From Candidatus Rokuibacteriota bacterium (GTDB lineage Bacteria; Methylomirabilota; Methylomirabilia; Rokubacteriales; CSP1-6), in contig JACPIQ010000068.1 of assembly GCA_016188005.1 (NCBI GenBank), positions 62,001 to 126,000 on the forward strand: a DNA stretch of 64,000 bases. Reading direction: 5' to 3'. Numbering within the stretch: the stretch's first letter is position 1; each line of letters opens with the position of its first letter. The notes below the pieces were generated by a model, which made no database searches, had not been told where the DNA came from, and saw only the letters and a program-made list of their open reading frames with translations. Of the stretch, positions 40,781 to 48,528 are shown in pieces. The position numbers were made by a program, and so were the translations under genes.

Positions 40781-41509
40781 TCATGCGGGACGGGGCGACA
40801 GGCCGTGGCGCACGGCCTCGTGGACCATCCGGACCAGCGTGATGATGTCGAAGACGGGTAGCCCGGTGACGGCCGCGATGTCGGCGCGGTAGGGCGGCAT
40901 GTTGGTGCATTCCAGGACGATGGCGCCCACCTCGGGGTGGGCCTCCACCAGCCGCCGCGCCACCACAAGGTGCTCCTGGCGCGCCGCCTCCACGTCGAGC
41001 TCGACGAGATCGTCCAGCAGGACGCGCGTGAACTCCTTCTCGGTCTCGAGCCCCGCTACCACCGTCGGGATCTCCGGGCCGATCCCCGCCCCCGCGAAGT
41101 GCTCGGCGCCGAGCGAGGAGCCATCCACGGTGAGGATGCCCACCGCGCGGCCCGGCCGGAGCATCCGGTGAACGAGCGGCACCAGCATCAGGCTCGAGGT
41201 GAAGACCGGCACCGAGACGGCGCCGCCGAGCTCCGGCTGGAACTTCGCCAGGAAGCCGCAATTGCTGGTGATGGCACCGACGCCCTCCCGCTCGAGGAAC
41301 TGCGCCCCCTCGATGAAGGCCGGCAGGAGCGCCTGCTGCCCCTGGCGCACCACCCGGTCCGGCGAGGCCCCGGGCACGCGGTGGTACCGGACGGGGAAAT
41401 CGAAGGTGGAGGCATTCCCCATGTCGCCGGGGATTCGCGGGAAGCGCGTGTCGAGCATGAGGATGCCTACCGAGAAGCCGTAGAGGTTCGGGCCGCCTCG
41501 AACGCGCAA
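40781..41509 (-). CDS. Aspartate/glutamate racemase-family protein
   Basis: 242 residues. Two-cysteine racemase/isomerase fold: catalytic Cys in ITSNCGFL near residue 85 and in LECTNMPPYR near residue 200. This group includes Asp/Glu and hydantoin racemases, arylmalonate decarboxylase and maleate isomerase. It lies just upstream of the TAXI gene and could modify an imported acid (inference). It starts with TTG at 41509, 2 nt after the stop of the SirB1-like gene. Confidence 0.78.
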   Translation of the reverse strand: MRVRGGPNLYGFSVGILMLDTRFPRIPGDMGNASTFDFPVRYHRVPGASPDRVVRQGQQALLPAFIEGAQFLEREGVGAITSNCGFLAKFQPELGGAVSVPVFTSSLMLVPLVHRMLRPGRAVGILTVDGSSLGAEHFAGAGIGPEIPTVVAGLETEKEFTRVLLDDLVELDVEAARQEHLVVARRLVEAHPEVGAIVLECTNMPPYRADIAAVTGLPVFDIITLVRMVHEAVRHGLSPRPA

Positions 41510-41511
41510 CG

Positions 41512-42345
41512 TCAGTTGAGCTGGGCGAGCTTCTCGCGCACCCGCCGCAGCTGGTCGCGGACCTTCTCGCCGTCTGGGGCGTTGGGGAAGTCGGTGAGGT
41601 AGCGCTCCCAGTCAGCGAGCCCGCGCCGGAAGTCCCCGAGCCTGGCGAGCGCGATCCCCCGGTCGCGCCACTCCGCGCCGGCCGCGGGCTCCAGCGCCAG
41701 GAGCCGGTCCACGATGCCCACGGCCTTCTCCCACTCCTCCCGCCGCCAGTAGAGGGCCTTGAGGTTCCGGAGCATCCGGGCCAGGAATTGGCGTCCCGTC
41801 ACCGGGGCGAAGTCGGCCTCCGTGAGGTCCACCGGGTGGCCGACGGCCCGGGCGGCCAGCTCCGCACAGGCCTCAGGGGTCAGGATGCTCCCCCCGTGGA
41901 ACGGGTCCAGGAGGATCCGCTCCTCGCCGAGCGTGACGCCCGTCACGAAGTGGCCGGGCAGCCCGATTCCCGCCATCCGGAGACCGAGGGTGCGGCCCAC
42001 CTCCATGAGGACCAGGGAGAGCGTGATGGGGATGCCCAGCCGGCGATCGAGCACATCGTTGAGGAAGCTGTTGCGCGGGTCGAAGTAGTCGTGGCGGTTG
42101 CCCCTGAAGCCCAGCTCCGCGAACAGGTGCTCGCGCAGCCGGTGGAGCAGGTGGAGGTCGGTGCACCTCCGGCACCCGGCTGCCACCTCGGCGGCGATCC
42201 CGTCGAGGCGGCGACAGTAGCGGTCGATGTCGAGGTCCGGGTACTCCGCTCGCGCCAGGACCAAGGCCGCCCGGCCGAGGTCGATCTCCCGCTCCGGCCG
42301 CTCCACCTCGGCGACCCACTCGCGGAGCGCGGGATCGCCCTCCAT
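41512..42345 (-). CDS. SirB1-family transglutaminase-like/TPR protein
   Basis: 277 residues. The SirB1 N-terminal domain has FRGNRHDYFDPRNSFLNDVLDRRLGIPITLSLVLMEV with GLPGHFVTGV (His), close to the transglutaminase-like core, though the nucleophile Cys position is not obvious. The C-terminal 80 residues form one or two TPR helices (LKALYWRREEWEKAVGIVDRLLALEP). The family function is not known. It overlaps the ferritin-like gene by one base (TGATG) and leads directly into the racemase-like gene. Confidence 0.8.
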   Translation of the reverse strand: MEGDPALREWVAEVERPEREIDLGRAALVLARAEYPDLDIDRYCRRLDGIAAEVAAGCRRCTDLHLLHRLREHLFAELGFRGNRHDYFDPRNSFLNDVLDRRLGIPITLSLVLMEVGRTLGLRMAGIGLPGHFVTGVTLGEERILLDPFHGGSILTPEACAELAARAVGHPVDLTEADFAPVTGRQFLARMLRNLKALYWRREEWEKAVGIVDRLLALEPAAGAEWRDRGIALARLGDFRRGLADWERYLTDFPNAPDGEKVRDQLRRVREKLAQLN

Positions 42346-43004
42346 CAGCAGCCCGGAGCGTGGTGGATGCCGGTAGTCCTGAGGGCCGCGGCCTGCAGCT
42401 CCTCCGCGAGTGCCAGCGTCCGCGCGGCGGCCTGTCTGGCGGCCCGCTGCGCCTCCGGGGTCGTGGCGAACCGCAACAGCAGCAAGCGGCCCAGCTCGTG
42501 GTGGAAGCGCTCGTCGGGCTCGATGATCTCCCGGTAGAGGGCGGCGGTCGAGGCGTCCCCGGCCCGCTCGCAGAACTCTATGAACTGACGGTTCTTCACC
42601 ACGGCGATGGCCTCGCGCGTGAACTGGCCGGCGGCGACGCGCTCCACGGTGGTGCCGAGGGTGTCGAGGTACCTGAAGAGCGGCCCGTACCCCTTGGCGA
42701 GGGGGTCGACGGTGCGCGGGTCGCACCCGAGCTCGCGGAGCCGGTCCCCGATCAAGCGATAGTGCCTGGCCTCGTCTCCCGCCTGCCGCGCGAAGGCCAT
42801 CTTCACGTCGAGGTCATCCGTCGCGGTGAGCCAGCGTGCGGCGATCTCCGTGGCCTCGACCTCGTTCTTGAGCGCGACCTTCAGCAGGGTGGTGACGGTC
42901 AGGTCTCCCTCCACCTCGGGGCGCAGCGTCGCCTCGGGCTCGAGACGGCGGAGCGTCGCCTGGTTCTCCTCGTCCAGGGCGAGGACGAACTCCTCGGCGG
43001 TCAT
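42345..43004 (-). CDS. Ferritin-like diiron domain protein
   Basis: 219 residues, mostly helical. Two Glu/His sets are visible: NEVEATEIAARW with AGDEARHYRLIGD, and later EIIEPDERFHHELGR, giving the ExxH-type ligands of a four-helix diiron bundle (rubrerythrin/DUF455-like). Probable oxidoreductase, peroxidase or tRNA-MiaE-like role; not resolvable. Its ATG lies inside the end of the receiver-like gene (overlap of 4 bp), and its stop overlaps the SirB1-like start. Confidence 0.75.
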   Translation of the reverse strand: MTAEEFVLALDEENQATLRRLEPEATLRPEVEGDLTVTTLLKVALKNEVEATEIAARWLTATDDLDVKMAFARQAGDEARHYRLIGDRLRELGCDPRTVDPLAKGYGPLFRYLDTLGTTVERVAAGQFTREAIAVVKNRQFIEFCERAGDASTAALYREIIEPDERFHHELGRLLLLRFATTPEAQRAARQAAARTLALAEELQAAALRTTGIHHAPGC

Positions 43005-43405
43005 GCGGGCCCCCCCGGCCCGGCCGGAGAGGGGGCCGCCAGCGGCGGCCGCCCGCCCGGATGTCCCTGCCTGAGCACCTCGCCCAGCTCCTTGGTCAGC
43101 GTCTCCTTGGTCACGACGCGGGTGCAGCGCGAGTGAAGCGGCTGCGTCTGCCGCGCCAGCGCGTGCGTCGTGAAACCCAGCACCGGGACGCGCGGCGCGC
43201 ACGCCTCGACGGCGCCGAAGAGGGCCCCGTAGTCCCACCCCGCCGTCGTGAGGTCGACGATCAGCAGGTCGGGCGGCGCCCCGGCGAGCCCCGCGCGCAC
43301 CTCGTCGGGGCTCCGGGCGAAGGCCACCTGGGTGCCGACGAGCCGGGCCGTTTCCCGGATCCGGGCGACGAAGAAGAGATCCCGCACGGCGGCGAGGACC
43401 CTCAT
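43001..43405 (-). CDS. Receiver-like single-domain protein
   Basis: 134 residues. Alternating beta/alpha pattern of a response-regulator receiver: RVLAAVRDLFFVARI, LLIVDLTTAGWDY (phospho-acceptor-like Asp near 50), PVLGFTT (Thr) and RVVTKETLTKELGEVL (Lys). The usual acidic pair after beta 1 (DD/ED) is only partly present (RD), so phosphorylation is uncertain; it may be a pseudo-receiver. Pro-rich C-terminus. The ATG overlaps the def stop (TGATG), so its synthesis is coupled to peptide deformylase. Confidence 0.65.
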   Translation of the reverse strand: MRVLAAVRDLFFVARIRETARLVGTQVAFARSPDEVRAGLAGAPPDLLIVDLTTAGWDYGALFGAVEACAPRVPVLGFTTHALARQTQPLHSRCTRVVTKETLTKELGEVLRQGHPGGRPPLAAPSPAGPGGPA

Positions 43406-43959
43406 CAATCTCCCTCTCCCGGTTCGTCATTGCCCGTCCAGTACTTGTTCCACTCGGCCAGGTGGGAGAGCGTGGAGAGGTCCTTCATCCGGTCGAGGTA
43501 AACGATACCGTTGAGGTGATCCGTCTCGTGCTGGATGACGCGGGCGAAGAACTCCTTGGCCACCACGTCGATCGGGCCCCCGTCTCGGTCGTGGGCCTCG
43601 AGCCGCACGGCAGTGTAACGGGGCACCATCCCCCGCATGTCCGGCACCGAGAGGCACCCCTCCCAGCCCTCCTCCGTCTCCTCGGTGAGGGGCGTCACCT
43701 TCGGGTTGACGAGCACGGTGAGGGGGATGCTGTCGGCGTCGGGATAGCGCGGGTTGGAATTCACCTCGATGACGCAGATCTGGACGGGCGCGTGCACCTG
43801 AGGGGCCGCCAGGCCCGCCCCGTTGTACTCCCGCATGGTCTCCACCATGTCGCCGATCAGGCGCTGGATCTCCGGCGACCGGATGTCCTTGACGGCCACC
43901 GGAGCAGCCGCCTGGCGGAGCACCGGGTGGCCGAGACGCGCGACCTTCAGAATGGCCAT
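43405..43959 (-). CDS. def: Peptide deformylase
   Basis: 184 residues. All three motifs are present: GAGLAAPQV (about 48-56), EGCLSVP (about 99-105, Cys metal ligand) and QHETDHLNG (HExxH, about 144-152). It removes the formyl group from nascent N-terminal Met in the cytosol. The start ATG has GGAGG 6 nt upstream, and a TACAAT box lies 21 nt upstream. It is the first gene of an overlapping run with the receiver-like, ferritin-like, SirB1 and racemase-family genes. Confidence 0.96.
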   Translation of the reverse strand: MAILKVARLGHPVLRQAAAPVAVKDIRSPEIQRLIGDMVETMREYNGAGLAAPQVHAPVQICVIEVNSNPRYPDADSIPLTVLVNPKVTPLTEETEEGWEGCLSVPDMRGMVPRYTAVRLEAHDRDGGPIDVVAKEFFARVIQHETDHLNGIVYLDRMKDLSTLSHLAEWNKYWTGNDEPGEGD

Positions 43960-43980
43960 GGCGCCCTCCTTCCGCGCCGA

Positions 43981-43986
43981 ATTGTA
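43981..43986 (-). promoter_or_regulatory. -10 box of the def operon
   Basis: Minus strand TTACAAT, 21 nt before the def ATG, with an AAGGAGG Shine-Dalgarno in between. It is back to back with the cyclase promoter at 44038. Confidence 0.45.
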
Positions 43987-44037
43987 ACACGGGCGCCGCG
44001 CACTCCGGAGCGGCTGAGCGGGTCTGGACAGCGGTGC

Positions 44038-44043
44038 TACGAT
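44038..44043 (+). promoter_or_regulatory. -10 box, leaderless cyclase promoter
   Basis: GGTGC-TACGAT-GGCCCT followed directly by GTG at 44050. It is nearly identical to the string before the ABC ATPase at 4711. The 6-nt gap implies a leaderless or nearly leaderless transcript. Confidence 0.45.
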
Positions 44044-44049
44044 GGCCCT

Positions 44050-47000
44050 GTGATCTGCCCGGCGTGCCAGCACCAGAACCGGCAGAGCGCGAAGTTCTGC
44101 GAGCGCTGCGGGGAGCCGCTGCCGGTCCGCTGCCCCTCGTGCGGCACGGCGCTGCGCTCCGGCGCGCGCTTCTGCGACGAGTGCGGGCACCAGCTGACGA
44201 CCGGCGGCCCGGCGGCGACAGCGGGCGCCGCACCACGCGCCCCCGCCTCGCCGGCAGACGTCGCCGACAAGCTGGCCCGCAAGATCCCAGGCTACACGCC
44301 GCGCCATCTCGCCGAGAAGATCCTCACCTCCCGCAGCGCGCTGGAGGGGGAGCGCAAGCTCGTCACCGTGCTCTTCGCCGACTGCGTGGGCTTCACCGCG
44401 CTGTCGACTCGCCTCGACCCGGAGGAGCTGCACGCGGTCATGGACGGCTGTTTCCAGCACATGCTGGAGGCCGTTCATCGTTACGAGGGCACCGTGAACC
44501 AGTTCACCGGCGACGGCGTCATGGCCCTCTTTGGCGCCCCCATCTCCCACGAGGATCATGCCGTGCGGGCGGTCGCCGCGGCACTGGCGCTCCAGGCCGC
44601 CATGCGCGGCTACGCCGAGAAGCTGCGCGCGGAGCGTGGCCTCGACTTCGCCGTGCGGATCGGGGGGAACACGGGTCCGGTCGTGGTCGGTCGGATCGGG
44701 GACGACCTCAGGATGGACTACACGGCGCAGGGGGAGACGGTGAACCTCGCGGCGCGGTTGCAGGCCGCCGCGCCCCCGGGGGGCGTGCTCGTCAGCGAGG
44801 CGACGCACCGGCTCGTGAACGGCTACTTCCTGACCGCGGACGAGGGGACCCTGGCACTCAAGGGCATCGAGCGGCCCGTCCGCGCCTTCAGCGTCGCGGG
44901 GCAGCGCACGCGGCGGGCCCGCTTCGACCTGGCGCTGGAGCGGGGACTCACCCCGCTGGCGGGCCGGCGCACCGAGCTGGCGCTGCTCCTCGACTGCTTC
45001 GAGAAGGCCCGGGGCGGGCGGGGGCACGTGGTTTCCCTGGTGGGCGAGGCGGGCGTGGGGAAGTCTCGGCTCGCCTACGAGCTCAGGCGCCGGCTCCACG
45101 ACACCCCGCTGACTTACCTCGAGGCGCACTGTCTGCCCCACGGCGGGTCGCTGCCGTTCCACGCGATCGTCCAGTTCCTCGAGGGGAATTTCCGTCTCGA
45201 GGAGGGCGAGCCCGAGGCCGCCCAGCTCGCGAAGGTCGAGGCCGGAGTGGGACGCCTGGACCCCGCGCTCGAGTGGACCATCCCCTACCTCCAGCACCTG
45301 CTCTCGCTGCCCGCCCCGGGGCTCGAGGCCGACGGCCTCGACCCCGCGCAGCGCAAACGTCGCCTCATCGAGGCCGTCAAGGCACTCACCCTCCGCGGAG
45401 CCCAGCACCGCCCGCTGCTCCTCGTGGCGCACGACCTTCACTGGGCCGACCCGAGCTCCGAGGAGTACCTCGCCTCGCTGGTGGACAGCCTGGCCGGCCA
45501 CCGCGTGCTGCTCCTCTGCACTTATCGGAGCGGCTATTCCGCGCCCTGGCAGGATCGAGCCGTCCACCTGCGGCTGGCGCTGGATCCCCTGTCGCACGAG
45601 GACACCGTGGAGATGGTGAAGGCGCTCCTCTCCGTGCCCGATCTGTCGCCGGAGCTGCGCGACCTCGTCATCAAGCGGTCCGAGGGAAACCCGCTCTTCA
45701 TCGAGGAGCTGGCCACCTACCTCCGAGATCGGGATCTGTTGTCGCCGGCGGTGCCTGCCGCCGGGAAGGGGCGGGAGCAGGGCGAGGTGGAGGTTCCCGA
45801 GACCATCCACGATCTGCTGACGGCGCGGATCGACCGCCTTCCGGAGCCGCTCAAGCGCACGGTGCAGATCGCCTCCGTGCTGGGACGCGACTTCTCCCTC
45901 TCGCTCCTCGAGGCGGTGGCACCGGCGGAGCTCGACATCCGCCGGCACCTCGCCGATCTGGTCCGGGGCGACCTCCTGCGCGAGACGGATCTCTTCCCCG
46001 AGGTCCGGTACAGCTTCTCGCACGTGCTCATCCAGCAGGTCGCCTACCAGGGCCTCCTCGTGAAGTCGCGCGCTGACCTGCACGGGAGGGCCGCAGCCGC
46101 CCTCGAGCGCCTCTACGAGGGCCGCGCGGACGAGGTCCTCCAGGAGGTGGCCGAGCACTGGGCCCGCAGCGCCGACCGCGCGAGGGCCGTCGAGTCCCTC
46201 GTGCGCGCGGGCGACCGCGCGGCGGCCCTCTACGCCTACCACGAGGCGGAAGCCTACTTCCGGCGCGCGCTGGACGCCCTCGGCCCGGAGAATGACCCGG
46301 GCCGGCGACAGGCCATCCTGGACAAGCTCGGCGACGCGGCCTTCGCCCGGGGCGGCCTCGGCGAGGCGCGCTCCCGCTGGAGCGAGAGCCTCGCGCTGGA
46401 GGAGGCGGCCGCGGACCGGCGGCGTGCGGCGGACCTCCACCGGAAGCTCGGGGCGGCGGCCTGGGCCGCCGGCGACAGGGAGGCCTCCCTGGCCCATCTC
46501 GAGCTGGGGCTGGCGGCGCTCGGTGAGGACGGGAGCCTCGAGCTGGCACGGCTGTGCCAGGAGCTGGGACGCATCCACTTCCGGCTCGGCCGTCACGACC
46601 TGGCGGTGAACTGGGCCCAGCGCGCCCTCGCTCTCGGCGAAAGCCTCGGCGCGCCGGACGTGGTATCCCACGCATGCAACACCCTGGGAGTGGCGCTCGC
46701 CCGGGCCGGCGACCTGGAGCGTGGCGCCGCGCAGGTGTCGCGCAGCCTCGAGACCGCGCTGGCCGGCCAGCTCGGCTCCGTGGCCTGCCGAGCCTACACC
46801 AACCTCGCCGTGATGTACGCGCCCCTCGACCACGGCCGCTCGGCGGCCTTCTGCCGCGAAGGGCTCGCGCTGGCCCAGAGGATCGGCGATCTCCTCCAGC
46901 AGCCGTGGCTCTACTGCGCGCTCGCCGGCGGGCACTGCACGGTAGCGGGCGACTATGACGAGGGCGTCAGGGCTGCCGAGGCGGCCGTGGAGCTGGACCG

Positions 47001-47292
47001 GCGCCTCGGGCAGCTCAACCACCTGCCGATCCCGCTGATCATCCTAGCGCAGATCTACCAGTGCCGCGGGGACTACCCGCGGAGCGGCCGTTACTACGAT
47101 GAGGCCCTCGCCGTGGCCGAGGCGGTGGGCGAGCCGCAGCTCCTCTGTCCCTGCTACGAGGGCCTCGCCACCCTGGCCGTCGAGCGGGGCGACGAGGCGG
47201 AGGCCGACCGGTGGCTCGAGAAGAGCCGTCACACCCGGGAGACGACGGGGTGGACGAGCGACACGTTCCTGCTCCTGCCTTTTCTCTGCTGA
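44050..47292 (+). CDS. Class III nucleotide cyclase with zinc ribbons, AAA ATPase and TPR
   Basis: 1080 residues. Residues 1-60: two zinc ribbons (CPACQHQNRQSAKFCERCG and CPSCGTALRSGARFCDECG). About 95-270: class III adenylate/guanylate cyclase domain with both metal Asp (VTVLFADCVGFT and FTGDGVMALFG) and GETVNLAARLQ. About 310-650: AAA/STAND ATPase with Walker A GEAGVGKSR and LLVAHDLHWADPSSEEYLASL. About 700-1080: TPR-like helical repeats. This architecture is common in soil bacteria and is presumed to couple signal sensing to cAMP/cGMP production. The GTG start is supported by a TACGAT box 6 nt upstream. Ligands are unknown. Confidence 0.88.
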   Translation: MICPACQHQNRQSAKFCERCGEPLPVRCPSCGTALRSGARFCDECGHQLTTGGPAATAGAAPRAPASPADVADKLARKIPGYTPRHLAEKILTSRSALEGERKLVTVLFADCVGFTALSTRLDPEELHAVMDGCFQHMLEAVHRYEGTVNQFTGDGVMALFGAPISHEDHAVRAVAAALALQAAMRGYAEKLRAERGLDFAVRIGGNTGPVVVGRIGDDLRMDYTAQGETVNLAARLQAAAPPGGVLVSEATHRLVNGYFLTADEGTLALKGIERPVRAFSVAGQRTRRARFDLALERGLTPLAGRRTELALLLDCFEKARGGRGHVVSLVGEAGVGKSRLAYELRRRLHDTPLTYLEAHCLPHGGSLPFHAIVQFLEGNFRLEEGEPEAAQLAKVEAGVGRLDPALEWTIPYLQHLLSLPAPGLEADGLDPAQRKRRLIEAVKALTLRGAQHRPLLLVAHDLHWADPSSEEYLASLVDSLAGHRVLLLCTYRSGYSAPWQDRAVHLRLALDPLSHEDTVEMVKALLSVPDLSPELRDLVIKRSEGNPLFIEELATYLRDRDLLSPAVPAAGKGREQGEVEVPETIHDLLTARIDRLPEPLKRTVQIASVLGRDFSLSLLEAVAPAELDIRRHLADLVRGDLLRETDLFPEVRYSFSHVLIQQVAYQGLLVKSRADLHGRAAAALERLYEGRADEVLQEVAEHWARSADRARAVESLVRAGDRAAALYAYHEAEAYFRRALDALGPENDPGRRQAILDKLGDAAFARGGLGEARSRWSESLALEEAAADRRRAADLHRKLGAAAWAAGDREASLAHLELGLAALGEDGSLELARLCQELGRIHFRLGRHDLAVNWAQRALALGESLGAPDVVSHACNTLGVALARAGDLERGAAQVSRSLETALAGQLGSVACRAYTNLAVMYAPLDHGRSAAFCREGLALAQRIGDLLQQPWLYCALAGGHCTVAGDYDEGVRAAEAAVELDRRLGQLNHLPIPLIILAQIYQCRGDYPRSGRYYDEALAVAEAVGEPQLLCPCYEGLATLAVERGDEAEADRWLEKSRHTRETTGWTSDTFLLLPFLC

Positions 47293-47304
47293 AGGAGGAC
47301 CTCG

Positions 47305-47904
47305 ATGAACACTGCGACGCTCGGTGAACGCGCTCCGGCTCTCCGTCTGCCGTCCGGCCACGGACGCGAGATCGCGCTCGACGACTACCGCGGGCGGAAC
47401 AAGGCCATCGTCTGGTTCACGAAGGGCATGGCCTGCGCCTTCTGCCGCCAGCAGATGTCCCAGCTGGCCCGGGGCTACCCGCAGTTCCGGGCGCAGGGAG
47501 CCGAGATCCTGGAGATCACCCTCTCCACTCCGGACCGGGCGCGCTTCTACGTGGACAAGTTCAAGATCCCCTTCCCGTACCTCTGTGACCCGGAGTACAC
47601 CGCGCGCCGCGCCTGGGGCCTCGAGGCCCGATCCCACTCCATGGCCTGGTACGCGAAGACGCTCTACACGGGGTTCAAGAGCCAGGAGCCGCCCAGTGAC
47701 TTCGGCGCGGTCAAGACGCCGCTCACCGATCTGCCACGCTTGATCGTCGACGACGACATGGGCTTCTTCATCGTGGACCGCGACGGCGTGGTCCGTTACG
47801 CGCTCACGGGCTCCTACGTGGGTGACGCAGGCGTCCGGCAGATCCCCGGCAACGACGAGATCATGCGCGAGCTCGAGCGCTGCGAGCAGGTGGCAGCCGG
47901 CTGA
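47305..47904 (+). CDS. AhpC/TSA-type peroxiredoxin-like protein
   Basis: 199 residues. Thioredoxin fold with AIVWFTKGMACAFCRQQMSQLARG (C-x2-C, about residues 46-49), EILEITLSTPDRARFYVDKF and PFPYLCDPEYTARRAWG, as in the redoxin/AhpC-TSA family. It differs from classic 2-Cys enzymes in having a CAFC pair instead of PxxxTxxC. Probably a thiol peroxidase or disulfide reductase in the cytosol; no signal peptide. The start has a good AAGGAGGAC Shine-Dalgarno 13 bp after the cyclase stop, so co-expression is likely. Confidence 0.8.
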   Translation: MNTATLGERAPALRLPSGHGREIALDDYRGRNKAIVWFTKGMACAFCRQQMSQLARGYPQFRAQGAEILEITLSTPDRARFYVDKFKIPFPYLCDPEYTARRAWGLEARSHSMAWYAKTLYTGFKSQEPPSDFGAVKTPLTDLPRLIVDDDMGFFIVDRDGVVRYALTGSYVGDAGVRQIPGNDEIMRELERCEQVAAG

Positions 47905-47940
47905 CCCGCGCCCGGCCGTCCCGGCTCGAGGCACGACCGG

Positions 47941-48528
47941 TCACAGGGGCTCCGCCCCGGCGAAGGTGGCACCGGCGCGCTTCAGCTCCTCGAGCGCCCG
48001 CGCTCCGTCTCCGGGCTGGATGTCCACGGCGCGGATGGCGTCCTCCAGCACCACCACCTCGAAGCCCTCGCGGAGGGCGTCCAGCGCCGTGGCCTTGACG
48101 CAGTAGTCCGTGGCGAGCCCGCCGACGAAGAGGCGCTTGATCCCGCGCGCGGCGAGGATGCCAGCGAAGGGACGGCTGTCCGGCGCCTGGCCCTGGAAGC
48201 AGGAGTAGGCGTCTTCATCCGGATCCATCCCCTTGGAGATCACGGTGGTCCCCGCCGGCAGGCGCAGGGCGGGGTGGAACTCGGCGCCGCCTGTCCCCTG
48301 CACGCAGTGCGCCGGCCAGACTCCACCGAAGGCCTTGAAGTGCCGGGTCCGCGCCGGATGCCAGTCGCGTGAGGCGAACACCGCCGCCCCGGCCCCGGCG
48401 ACGTGCGCCGCGTAGCGGTTGAGCGGCTCGACCACCCCGTCACCGTGGGGGACGGCGAGCGTGCCGCCCGGGCAGAAGTCGTTCTGGACGTCGACGATGA
48501 CGAGGGCGTCGCGGGCCGGATCGACCAT
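47941..48528 (-). other. pncA: Internal reading unit: stand-alone nicotinamidase (PncA-like)
   Basis: 195 codons starting at the ATG 48528 inside the fusion frame. The sequence upstream on the minus strand, AACAGAAAGGAGCTCACCCCC, contains a near-perfect Shine-Dalgarno at normal distance. This suggests that the ancestral gene was separate and that the free enzyme is still translated. Confidence 0.65.

Noticed and set aside
43405-47022. A 1205-codon open frame on the minus strand across the cyclase gene
   Set aside because: It is the antisense of a well-supported multi-domain gene. High GC at third positions leaves stop-free frames opposite real genes. Only the last 184 codons are real (def, in the same frame).
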